Both the position numbers and the translations under genes were made by a program. This document shows positions 24,642 through 31,983 of a stretch of DNA of 64,000 bases, piece after piece (positions within the stretch are counted from its first letter, which is position 1; each line of letters starts with the position of its first letter). This DNA is from Nosocomiicoccus massiliensis (GTDB lineage: Bacteria; Bacillota; Bacilli; Staphylococcales; Salinicoccaceae). The notes under the pieces were generated by a model that saw only the letters and a list, made by a program, of their open reading frames with translations, was not told where the DNA came from and made no database searches. Where the stretch lies: NCBI RefSeq assembly GCF_002871345.2, contig NZ_CP136964.1, forward strand, positions 186,001 through 250,000, in the 5' to 3' direction.

Positions 24642-24669
24642 AGATAAACATTGAAAACAATGTTTATCT
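24642..24669 (-). terminator. Hairpin after lexA, abutted by the IS end
   Basis: AGATAAACATTG at 24642-24653 pairs with 24658-24669 around AAAA. On the lexA strand it has no T run of its own; the solo IS end with its terminator follows at once. Nearly the same hairpin occurs at 21977-22000 and, with changes, at 17226-17249. Confidence 0.65.
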
Positions 24670-24678
24670 TAATAAAAA

Positions 24679-25293
24679 TTATAACTCTCTATATAGACCA
24701 ATTACTTTACCAAGTACTGTGACTGAATCTAAAATAATCGGCTCCATCGTACTGTTTTCGGGTTGGAGTCTATAGTAGCCTTTTTCTTTATAGAAACGTT
24801 TTACTGTCGCTTCGTTTTCATCGTTCATCGCAACGATAATTTCCCCGTTATGTGCGATGTTTTGCTTTCTAACGATGACTTTATCTCCGTCGTGAATTCC
24901 TGCTTCGATCATACTATCTCCGACAACTGTAAGTAGGAATACCTCACTATTATGTCCAGCAGTTAAATGTTCTGGAAGTGGGAAGTATTCTTCGACGTTT
25001 TCAACAGCAGTGATCGGTAACCCAGCAGTAACTTTACCGAGTACTGGTGCATGAATGACAGCTACTTTTTCTTCAAACTCATTACCAACAATTTCAATTG
25101 CACGAGGTTTTGTTGGATTTCGTTTTATGTAGCCTTTTTCTTCTAATTTACTTAAATGCCCATGGACAGTAGAGCTCGATTGTAAACCAATCGCATTTCC
25201 AATTTCACGGACACTCGGTGGGTACCCTTGTTCGTTTACACATTGCTTAATATATTGAAGTACTTCTTTTTGACGAGCGGTTAATTGTTCCAT
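24679..25293 (-). CDS. lexA: LexA repressor
   Basis: LexA represses SOS genes and cleaves itself when RecA is activated. The 204-residue protein has an N-terminal winged helix ([20 protein letters not shown]). The cleavage site is Ala90-Gly91 in VTAGLP, with Ser127 in GDSM and Lys165 in TVKRF as the catalytic dyad. GGAGGAAAT precedes the ATG. The gene is divergent from sosA, with three LexA boxes between. Confidence 0.98.
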   Translation of the reverse strand: MEQLTARQKEVLQYIKQCVNEQGYPPSVREIGNAIGLQSSSTVHGHLSKLEEKGYIKRNPTKPRAIEIVGNEFEEKVAVIHAPVLGKVTAGLPITAVENVEEYFPLPEHLTAGHNSEVFLLTVVGDSMIEAGIHDGDKVIVRKQNIAHNGEIIVAMNDENEATVKRFYKEKGYYRLQPENSTMEPIILDSVTVLGKVIGLYREL

Positions 25294-25322
25294 AATATTT
25301 CCTCCGATATTGAGTTAACTTA

Positions 25323-25351
25323 ATTTTAGCATATGTATATGCTGAGTACAA
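25323..25351 (-). promoter_or_regulatory. lexA promoter
   Basis: On the minus strand TTGTAC (25346-25351) and TAAAAT (25323-25328) are 17 bases apart. A LexA box overlaps the -35. Confidence 0.65.
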
Positions 25352-25362
25352 ACATTTGTTCG
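25349..25362. promoter_or_regulatory. LexA box 1
   Basis: CAAACATTTGTTCG, close to the Gram-positive SOS box GAAC-N4-GTTC, overlapping the lexA -35 region. Confidence 0.75.
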
Positions 25363-25369
25363 TAATCTC

Positions 25370-25398
25370 TTGACAACGAACACGTGTTCTATTAATAT
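25370..25398 (+). promoter_or_regulatory. sosA promoter
   Basis: TTGACA (25370-25375) and TAATAT (25393-25398) with a 17-base spacer that is filled by LexA box 2. Confidence 0.8.
25377..25390. promoter_or_regulatory. LexA box 2
   Basis: CGAACACGTGTTCT, a full match to CGAAC-N4-GTTC, placed between the -35 and -10 of sosA. Confidence 0.9.
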
Positions 25399-25405
25399 GA
25401 TAGTA

Positions 25406-25419
25406 CAAACAAATGTTCG
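25406..25419. promoter_or_regulatory. LexA box 3
   Basis: CAAACAAATGTTCG at the expected transcript start of sosA, just before the ribosome site. Confidence 0.75.
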
Positions 25420-25432
25420 GGAGAGATGAAAC

Positions 25433-25648
25433 ATGGTTAAACAAGAACAAATTACAATACTTGCGATTACAGCTTTACTTATCACGTTAAGCATTTACTT
25501 TTTAATAGATTTTTATATACATGCACCACTTTATGAACTCGATCATGTATTCGGGTCATCACAAGCGGCATTTTTTGTACAAGATCAAATAGCGAACAGT
25601 GATACGAACGATACACTTGAATTCGCAAGTAAAACATTAAACAGATAA
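25433..25648 (+). CDS. sosA: SosA/YneA-like SOS cell-division inhibitor
   Basis: A 71-residue protein with one N-terminal membrane segment (about residues 8-27) and an outward-facing tail. Sequence conservation in this family is low; the call rests on size, topology, the divergent partner lexA and the LexA-controlled promoter. In staphylococci SosA halts division during DNA damage and is removed by proteolysis of its tail. GGGAGAG precedes ATG 25433. An ATG seven bases earlier opens a 4-codon frame only. Confidence 0.8.
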   Translation: MVKQEQITILAITALLITLSIYFLIDFYIHAPLYELDHVFGSSQAAFFVQDQIANSDTNDTLEFASKTLNR

Positions 25649-25660
25649 TATATGATATTT

Positions 25661-25693
25661 GCGCATCGGCAATATAGCCGAATGCGTTTTTTT
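25661..25693 (+). terminator. Terminator after sosA
   Basis: GCGCATCGGC pairs with GCCGAATGCG with a small bulge, followed by seven T residues. Confidence 0.75.
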
Positions 25694-25725
25694 ATGGTAA
25701 ATTTAAGTAGAAAGGATGAGTCATC

Positions 25726-25959
25726 ATGTTAGATGATAAAAAATTAAAACGACTGAACCATTTAGCGAAGTTAAAGCGTGAAGAAAAGATTACTAAAGAT
25801 GATCTTGAAGAACTGAATGCACTAAGAAAAGAGTATTTAGAAAACTTTAGAAGTAGCTTTAGATCGCAAATTGAAAATGCGACAGTGATTGATCCAGAGG
25901 GTAACGATGTTACACCTCAAAAAGTAAAAGACATTCAAAAAAGAAGAAGAAATAATTAA
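25726..25959 (+). CDS. DUF896 family protein (YnzC-like)
   Basis: A 77-residue cytoplasmic protein. The helical hairpin RLNHLAKLKREEKITKDDLEEL and the following EYLENFRSSFRSQIEN match the DUF896 family, with VIDPEGNDVTP after it. It lies between sosA and tkt as in Staphylococcus and Bacillus, where it belongs to the SOS-associated yneA operon. Its role is not known. tkt starts 10 bases later. Confidence 0.9.
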   Translation: MLDDKKLKRLNHLAKLKREEKITKDDLEELNALRKEYLENFRSSFRSQIENATVIDPEGNDVTPQKVKDIQKRRRNN

Positions 25960-25969
25960 GGAGATTTAA

Positions 25970-27961
25970 ATGACTATGACTTTTGATCAAACAGACCAAT
26001 TAGTTGTCAATTCAATCCGTGCATTGTCTATCGATGCAATTGAGAAAGCAAATTCAGGACACCCAGGACTTCCGATGGGGGCTGCACCGATGGCGTATGC
26101 GTTATGGAAAGACCACTTAAACTTTAATAGTAAATCTGTAAACTGGTTTAACAGAGACCGCTTCATCTTAAGTGCGGGACATGGAAGCATGCTGTTATAC
26201 AGCTTACTTCATTTTTCTGGTGTAATCTCTATGGACGACATTAAAGAATTCCGTCAATACGAATCAAAAACACCAGGACACCCAGAGTTTAAGCATACTG
26301 ACGGAGTAGAAATTACAACAGGTCCTCTTGGCCAAGGTTTCGCAATGAGTGTTGGTATGGCGATGGCTGAAGCTCATTTAGCAGCTAAGTTTAATACGAA
26401 AGAACATAACGTTATCGATCACTATACGTACGTACTAGCAAGTGACGGTGACTTAATGGAAGGTATTTCACATGAGGCTGCATCACTTGCCGGGCATTTA
26501 GCGCTTGATAAGTTAATCGTATTATATGACTCTAACGATATTTCACTCGACGGTGATTTAGATATGAGTTTCTCTGAGAATATTGAAGGTCGTTTTAAAG
26601 CATATAACTGGGATTATCATATCGTAAAAGACGGTAACGACTTAGAAGCAATCAGTCAAGCGATTGAAAACGCAAAATCTTCAGATAAGCCGTCATTAAT
26701 TGAAGTAAAAACAATTATTGGATATGGTTCACCAAACAAACAAGGTAAAAGTGATTCACACGGTGCGCCAATCGGTGAAGATGAAAGAAAGAGTGCGTTT
26801 GATCATTATGGTTTAGACCACACAAAGTCATTCCACGTAGATGATAGCGTATATGAGCGCTTTAACGAAACGTTAAACAAACGTGGTGAAGAGTTAGAGA
26901 ACGAATGGAACGCTTTAATGGAAGAATATAAAGAGAGCAATGAAGATTTATACAATACGTTAGTAGATGCAATTAACGGTAAATTACCAGTGGATTATGA
27001 CATGAACCTACCAACATACGAAGTCGGCTCTAAAAAGGCAACACGTGGCAGTTCAAGTGACGTCATTCAAAAACTATCAGAAAACATACCAACGTTATTC
27101 GGTGGAGCAGCTGACTTAGCATCATCAAACAAAACGCTAGTCAATGCTGAAGAAGCATTTTTACCAGGTAATTATAGCGGACGTAACATTTGGTTTGGTG
27201 TAAGAGAGTTTGCGATGGCAGCTGCAGCGAACGGTATGGCAGCACACGGTGCAATTTTACCGTACGTCGGTACATTCTTTGTATTTAGTGACTACTTAAA
27301 ACCAGCTGTACGTTTAAGTGCGTTAATGCAGTTACCAGTCACATACGTGTTTACACATGACTCAATTGCTGTCGGTGAAGATGGTCCAACACACGAACCG
27401 ATTGAACAACTGGCTGGACTTCGCGCAATTCCAAACTTAAACGTCATTCGTCCTGCTGACGGTAACGAAACACGTGAAGCTTGGAAACGTGCAGTTGAAT
27501 CTAAAAATACTCCGACAGCACTCGTATTAACGCGCCAAGACGTCGAAGCGTTAGATATCGACAAAGGTACGCTTGCTGAAGGTGTAAAACGTGGTGGGTA
27601 CGTTGCGTATGATAATGGAGACGACGCAATTGTGTTTGCGACAGGTAGTGAAGTGTCACTTGCGATTGAAGCGGCAAAAGTTTTAAAAGAAAAAGACGTC
27701 AACATTAAAGTCGTATCATTACCAGATACTGAAACATTCTTTAAACAAGATAAAGCGTATATCGACAGCGTATTAAATAAACATATCGAAAATAGAACAG
27801 CTGTAGAAATGGCAGCGAGTATCGGATGGGCAAGATTTGTCGGTCTTGACGGTAAGTACTTAACGATCGACACATTCGGTGCAAGTGCGCCTGGTGATTA
27901 CGTAATGGAAAAATACGGCTACACAGTCGACAACTTAGTAAATATTATTTTAGAAGACTAA
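25970..27961 (+). CDS. tkt: Transketolase
   Basis: Transketolase moves two-carbon units between sugar phosphates in the pentose phosphate pathway, using thiamine diphosphate and magnesium. The 663-residue protein has [20 protein letters not shown] at the N-terminus, the cofactor motif SDGDLMEG with the asparagine in LYDSND, the pyrimidine-domain histidine context [17 protein letters not shown], and a normal C-terminal domain. AAGGAG precedes the ATG. Confidence 0.97.
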   Translation: MTMTFDQTDQLVVNSIRALSIDAIEKANSGHPGLPMGAAPMAYALWKDHLNFNSKSVNWFNRDRFILSAGHGSMLLYSLLHFSGVISMDDIKEFRQYESKTPGHPEFKHTDGVEITTGPLGQGFAMSVGMAMAEAHLAAKFNTKEHNVIDHYTYVLASDGDLMEGISHEAASLAGHLALDKLIVLYDSNDISLDGDLDMSFSENIEGRFKAYNWDYHIVKDGNDLEAISQAIENAKSSDKPSLIEVKTIIGYGSPNKQGKSDSHGAPIGEDERKSAFDHYGLDHTKSFHVDDSVYERFNETLNKRGEELENEWNALMEEYKESNEDLYNTLVDAINGKLPVDYDMNLPTYEVGSKKATRGSSSDVIQKLSENIPTLFGGAADLASSNKTLVNAEEAFLPGNYSGRNIWFGVREFAMAAAANGMAAHGAILPYVGTFFVFSDYLKPAVRLSALMQLPVTYVFTHDSIAVGEDGPTHEPIEQLAGLRAIPNLNVIRPADGNETREAWKRAVESKNTPTALVLTRQDVEALDIDKGTLAEGVKRGGYVAYDNGDDAIVFATGSEVSLAIEAAKVLKEKDVNIKVVSLPDTETFFKQDKAYIDSVLNKHIENRTAVEMAASIGWARFVGLDGKYLTIDTFGASAPGDYVMEKYGYTVDNLVNIILED

Positions 27962-27964
27962 TAC

Positions 27965-27995
27965 AAACATCCTGTACTGTGTACAGGATGTTTTA
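27965..27995 (+). terminator. Terminator after tkt
   Basis: AACATCCTGTAC at 27966-27977 pairs with 27981-27992 around TGT, followed by TTTT. Confidence 0.85.
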
Positions 27996-28064
27996 AAATG
28001 CATTGAACGTAATTTTAAATTCATGTACAATTATAATGTTGAAAATTGGAAAGAGGTGAGTCGT

Positions 28065-28295
28065 TTGGCAACTTGGATTTGGATTTTAATCGTTATCGTC
28101 GCACTAATTGCTGGTACTGCACTAGGTTTTTATTTAGCACGAAAATATATGATGGATTACTTAGAGAAAAACCCACCAATTAACGAAGACGTGTTAAGAA
28201 TGATGATGATGCAGATGGGTCAAAAACCTTCACAAAAGAAAATTAACCAAATGATGTCTATGATGAATAAAAACATGAAAGACGTTAAAAAATAA
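28065..28295 (+). CDS. YneF family membrane protein
   Basis: A 76-residue protein with one N-terminal membrane segment ([20 protein letters not shown]), then [20 protein letters not shown] and a methionine-rich tail, all typical of YneF/UPF0154. I choose TTG 28065, behind AGAGGTGAG, because homologues begin at MATW. Position after tkt is conserved in Bacillales. Function unknown. Confidence 0.85.
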   Translation: MATWIWILIVIVALIAGTALGFYLARKYMMDYLEKNPPINEDVLRMMMMQMGQKPSQKKINQMMSMMNKNMKDVKK

Positions 28296-28303
28296 CTGAT
28301 ATG

Positions 28304-28344
28304 AAGCATGTCTCTTGAATCATTTAAGAGGCGTGCTTTTTATT
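28304..28344 (+). terminator. Terminator after yneF
   Basis: AAGCATGTCTCTT pairs with AAGAGGCGTGCTT with two wobble pairs, followed by a T-rich run. Confidence 0.75.
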
Positions 28345-28434
28345 TTGATAATTTGTCATATATATATTACTGTTAATAGAGCAGTTCGTTCGTTTAGATG
28401 ATACACTTAATATATATGAAATGGAGGCAGTAAA

Positions 28435-29139
28435 TTGGGTAGTGAAGTCACTTTTTTCTTAGCATTTGGAGCAGGCGTGCTAAGTTTTGTATCCCCATGT
28501 GTATTACCGGTATTCCCGGCATTTATCTCATACATTACTGGGATGAGTTTTGACGAAGTTCAAAATCGTAATTTTAACTTACGCGCAATTTTACATACGT
28601 TATTCTTCCTCGTTGGGTTTAGTATCATTTATATCGCCATTGGATTTGGTACGTCATTTTTCGGTGGAGTACTCATCGAATATTCGAAACTAATCCAACA
28701 AATAGGTTCAATACTAATTATCGTATTTGGTTTAATTATTACGGGTATTTTAAACTTCGATTTCTTAAATAAAAATAGAAAAATTGAATTTAAAAATAGA
28801 CCGAGTGGATTTGTAGGCTCTGTGTTAATCGGCATGGCGTTCGCTGCAGGGTGGACTCCATGTAACGGACCAATTATCGGTGCAATTTTTGCGATGAGCG
28901 CAACAGAGCCAGAAAATGCATTAATGTTAATGGTCATTTATTGTTTAGGATTCTCAGTACCGTTCTTCATATTAAGTTTCTTCGTCTCTCGTACACGTTG
29001 GATTGTTAAATATTCTGGCATTCTAATGAAAGTCGGCGGCGTAATTATGATTTTAATGGGTATTTTATTATACTTTGACGGTCTGACTAAGATTATTATT
29101 TGGTTATCACCGTACTTTGGAGAGTTTAGAGGGTTTTAA
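28435..29139 (+). CDS. ccdA: Cytochrome c biogenesis protein CcdA
   Basis: CcdA carries electrons from cytoplasmic thioredoxin across the membrane to reduce extracytoplasmic disulfides. The 234-residue protein has six membrane segments. The paired cysteines are in SFVSPCVLPVFPAF and in GWTPCNGPIIG. The start is TTG 28435 behind ATGGAGG. ccdC follows with no gap, so the two are co-translated. The respiratory Sco and ba3 oxidase genes elsewhere in the window are plausible beneficiaries. Confidence 0.93.
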   Translation: MGSEVTFFLAFGAGVLSFVSPCVLPVFPAFISYITGMSFDEVQNRNFNLRAILHTLFFLVGFSIIYIAIGFGTSFFGGVLIEYSKLIQQIGSILIIVFGLIITGILNFDFLNKNRKIEFKNRPSGFVGSVLIGMAFAAGWTPCNGPIIGAIFAMSATEPENALMLMVIYCLGFSVPFFILSFFVSRTRWIVKYSGILMKVGGVIMILMGILLYFDGLTKIIIWLSPYFGEFRGF

Positions 29140-29640
29140 ATGAATGAATTATTCGCTTTACTAAAAGAATATGAGGATACGCTATTTATAATCGCATCGA
29201 TCGGTGCGATTATAATGGGGTTACTCGTCATTCTTTGGAGAAATAATGAAACAAAAACACCGCTACATTTAAAGAAAATTATTATCCCACCGATTATGAT
29301 GTCAACGGGTGCGTTGATGTTCTTGTTCCCATATTTTCGTTTAGATAATCATTTGATACTTGAAGCGGTAGTCGTCGGTATCGTATTTTCATTTGCACTA
29401 TTACTTACGACGAAGTATGAAGTAAAAGATGACGAATTATACGTTAAAGCATCCAAACTATTTCCAGTTATACTCGTCGGGCTTTTAATTATCCGTACAT
29501 TTATGAAGACGATTCTATCTCAAGAAATTACACCTGGTGAAATCGGTGGGATGTTTTTCCTACTCGCATTTACGATGATCGTTATATGGCGTACATCGAT
29601 GGTCTTACATTATTTACAATTTAAAAAGAAACAAGGTTGA
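29140..29640 (+). CDS. CcdC family membrane protein
   Basis: A 166-residue protein with about five membrane segments. ILWRNNETKTPLHLKKIIIPPIMMSTG is the characteristic CcdC/DUF1453 segment. It starts directly after the ccdA stop. In Bacillus ccdC follows ccdA and a regulator-like gene, and its own role in cytochrome c maturation is not essential. It converges on the DUF2621 gene. Confidence 0.85.
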   Translation: MNELFALLKEYEDTLFIIASIGAIIMGLLVILWRNNETKTPLHLKKIIIPPIMMSTGALMFLFPYFRLDNHLILEAVVVGIVFSFALLLTTKYEVKDDELYVKASKLFPVILVGLLIIRTFMKTILSQEITPGEIGGMFFLLAFTMIVIWRTSMVLHYLQFKKKQG

Positions 29641-29667
29641 GTAATGATAAATTACTCAACCTTTTTT
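29633..29667. terminator. Bidirectional terminator between ccdC and the DUF2621 gene
   Basis: AAGGTTGAGTAAT at 29633-29645 pairs perfectly with 29651-29663 around GATAA, with T residues after it. It includes the ccdC stop. Confidence 0.88.
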
Positions 29668-30155
29668 AATGCTTCTGTTTGTTCAAATATAGAAAATTTT
29701 TGTTTTTCATCGTCTGCGAGTTCAAAGAGCTTTTCGTATGGTTTATAGTCGATGTTTAGCTCGTCCAGTTTTTTCTTCATAAAACCGTGATCTCTTTTTG
29801 GAGTTGCGATAATATAACCTTTCATGATTTGGTCTAAATGAATTGTATCTACTTTCTCATCTAACGCGATTTTTGAAATGCGTCCGGCGATTCTTTGTTT
29901 CGCTACGTCTCTAAATAATTGTGGTACAGGTGACACAAGTTCGTCTAACAGTTCTCGTGCTTCATCGTTCCATAATGGTAATGCTTGTTCTATATAATAC
30001 TCTTGCCAATCGAGTTCTGACCATCCATCTTCTCTTGGCAATGCTTTTAAAAATTTTCTAAACATAAAATATCCACCAATCGCAAGGAGTCCAATCATTA
30101 AGAATCCCCATAAAGCGATCATCCACATGACAAAATCACTATACACGTCCTTCAC
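29652..30155 (-). CDS. DUF2621 family membrane protein
   Basis: A 167-residue protein with one N-terminal membrane segment (about residues 10-30). A cytoplasmic domain rich in acidic and aromatic residues follows (GWSELDWQEYYIEQALPLWNDEAR). The match is to the DUF2621/YneK family, which lies beside ccdC in Bacillales. AAGAGGTG precedes the ATG. Function unknown. Confidence 0.8.
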   Translation of the reverse strand: MKDVYSDFVMWMIALWGFLMIGLLAIGGYFMFRKFLKALPREDGWSELDWQEYYIEQALPLWNDEARELLDELVSPVPQLFRDVAKQRIAGRISKIALDEKVDTIHLDQIMKGYIIATPKRDHGFMKKKLDELNIDYKPYEKLFELADDEKQKFSIFEQTEALKKVE

Positions 30156-30240
30156 CTCTTAACTAGATTATAGAAAATAAAAATATTTATGTCCATTTTT
30201 CTAAATAGAACGATATATAGGGTGTAAGGAGGTGAGACAC

Positions 30241-30441
30241 ATGATTAAATCAGTAGCAGCGAAATTTGTGTATGAAGAGGAAGACATGTCTGGTAAAGCA
30301 GTTTTAAAGACACGTACGTTAAATCGTCTTTCAGTACACACAGGAAATGATGCTTTACTACGATTAAGTGAAGCATACGGTAACTTAAAAGGAGAAAAAT
30401 ACGTCAACGTATTTAAAGTCATTACGGAAGAAGTAAACTAA
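30241..30441 (+). CDS. DUF1659 family protein
   Basis: A 66-residue protein of the DUF1659 type. ATG 30241 is preceded by AAGGAGGTG; a GTG at 30232 lies within that site and is rejected. It is the first of three tiny genes (DUF1659, DUF2922, YvrJ) that occur together in many Bacillales. Their function is not established. Confidence 0.82.
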   Translation: MIKSVAAKFVYEEEDMSGKAVLKTRTLNRLSVHTGNDALLRLSEAYGNLKGEKYVNVFKVITEEVN

Positions 30442-30457
30442 TTAAGGAGGAAACAAA

Positions 30458-30670
30458 ATGTCTAGAAAACTTATTTTACAATTTGAAACAGAATATGAAG
30501 GAGTATTTAACTTCACGATTAATGAACCTAAAGAAGGACTCTCTCAAGAGGAAGTCGAGATAGAAGCTCAAAAAATTATCGACTCAAAAGCGTTAATTTC
30601 AAAAGACGGTGCACCGGTACGTCTAAAGAGTGCCAAAATTGTCACTCAAGACGTTGAAACGCTCGTGTAA
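30458..30670 (+). CDS. DUF2922 family protein
   Basis: A 70-residue protein (RKLILQFETEYEGVFNFTINEPKEGLS) of the DUF2922 family. AAGGAGG precedes the ATG. It sits between the DUF1659 gene and yvrJ, and the stop codon touches the yvrJ start. Function unknown. Confidence 0.82.
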   Translation: MSRKLILQFETEYEGVFNFTINEPKEGLSQEEVEIEAQKIIDSKALISKDGAPVRLKSAKIVTQDVETLV

Positions 30671-30793
30671 ATGGATATTACACAACTCGTTAGTGACGTT
30701 GGATTTCCTATCGTCATCACGTTCTTCCTCTTGCACCGTATGGAACGAAAGCTCGACCAAGTAGTGATGGCACTTCAAAATCTATCGAACTAA
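30671..30793 (+). CDS. YvrJ family protein, 40 residues
   Basis: The ATG directly follows the stop of the DUF2922 gene. The 40-residue product has one hydrophobic segment (VGFPIVITFFLLHRMERKLD) and the YvrJ-type tail ending ALQNLSN. It is too short for many gene finders but completes the usual three-gene set. A terminator follows at once. Confidence 0.8.
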   Translation: MDITQLVSDVGFPIVITFFLLHRMERKLDQVVMALQNLSN

Positions 30794-30794
30794 C

Positions 30795-30819
30795 AAAAAG
30801 CCCTTCGGGGCTTTTTTTG
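30795..30819 (+). terminator. Terminator after yvrJ
   Basis: AAAAAGCCC pairs with GGGCTTTTT around TTCG, a very stable tetraloop, with a T run. Confidence 0.9.
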
Positions 30820-30870
30820 TTTTTAAAACATTTCTAACTCGTATAGAATGATGAGTAAAGAGGTGCTACT

Positions 30871-31983
30871 ATGAAAATTTTACATACAGCAGATTGGCAT
30901 ATCGGGAAACGTTTAAATCGCCAATCTTTAATTGATGATCAGCGCTATGTGCTCGACCAGTTATTAACATATTTAGATGAGAACGATGTGGACGCGGTTG
31001 TGATTGCAGGAGATTTATACGATAAAAAGCAACCGTCTCAAGAAGCGATGAACGTCGTGAACTATTATTTAAAAGAAATAAATTTAGTACGTAAAAAGCC
31101 AATATTTTTAATTAGTGGAAATCACGATAGTAAACCATATATCGACGCACGTAGCGAGTGGTTTCAAGCGAATCACTTTTACGTAAACACTGAACTTGAA
31201 AACTGTTTTACACCGGTCACGTTTAACGACGTTGATTTTTATTTATTACCGTATATTGAAATACCTGAAGTGAGACATTATTTTAATGACGATACAATCG
31301 ATACGTTCGAAAAAGCATACCGCCGTGTAATTGATGAGATTACAAACAATTTTAAACGAGAAAATAATATACTCGTCGGTCATTTATTTGTTTCTGGGAG
31401 TAAAGAATCAGAATCCGAGGAAAAAATTACGATCGGTTTAACTGAAGAAGTGTCGCATACAATTTTTGAACCGTTCGATTATACGTTACTCGGCCATTTA
31501 CACCGACATAACGCATTTAATAGTGAAAAAACGTTTTATAGTGGTGCGATCATGAAATATAGTTTCGATGAAGCGAACGATAAAAAAGGGTTTAAAGTGA
31601 TTGATACTGATAAGAACACAGTTGAATTTATCGAATTTAAATTACTTCACGACCTCATCCATTTTAAAGGAAGTTTTAAAGATATTATTACCGGTGAAGT
31701 AGAGATTGAAGACAAAGACGCATATATCAAATTTGAGTTAACCGATATGGAAGGGTTCACGGAACCGATGACAGCGTTAAAACAATTGTATAAAAACACG
31801 CTCGTATTATCACGAAAAGTTGAACGCTATGAAAACGATGAAATCGAGATAGACACTAATAACACGAGTGACGATCAAATTTTTAAGTTGTTTTATGAAA
31901 AGTTTACAGGTCGTGAACCGACAGAGTTCGAATTTGAAACGTTTAATAAACATTTAAGAGGGATTACAGATGAAACCAATTAA
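30871..31983 (+). CDS. sbcD: Exonuclease SbcD subunit
   Basis: SbcD is the Mre11-type nuclease that, with SbcC, opens hairpins and processes double-strand ends. The 370-residue protein has phosphoesterase motifs in order: TADWHIGK, AGDLYD, SGNHDS, GHLFVSG and LLGHLHRH, which supply the two-manganese site. AAAGAGGTG precedes the ATG. The last 14 bases overlap sbcC. Confidence 0.95.
   Translation: MKILHTADWHIGKRLNRQSLIDDQRYVLDQLLTYLDENDVDAVVIAGDLYDKKQPSQEAMNVVNYYLKEINLVRKKPIFLISGNHDSKPYIDARSEWFQANHFYVNTELENCFTPVTFNDVDFYLLPYIEIPEVRHYFNDDTIDTFEKAYRRVIDEITNNFKRENNILVGHLFVSGSKESESEEKITIGLTEEVSHTIFEPFDYTLLGHLHRHNAFNSEKTFYSGAIMKYSFDEANDKKGFKVIDTDKNTVEFIEFKLLHDLIHFKGSFKDIITGEVEIEDKDAYIKFELTDMEGFTEPMTALKQLYKNTLVLSRKVERYENDEIEIDTNNTSDDQIFKLFYEKFTGREPTEFEFETFNKHLRGITDETN

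Noticed and set aside
27292..27873. Minus-strand ORF of 193 codons inside tkt
   Set aside because: It is a shadow of a highly expressed gene caused by codon bias. There is no ribosome site or family match.
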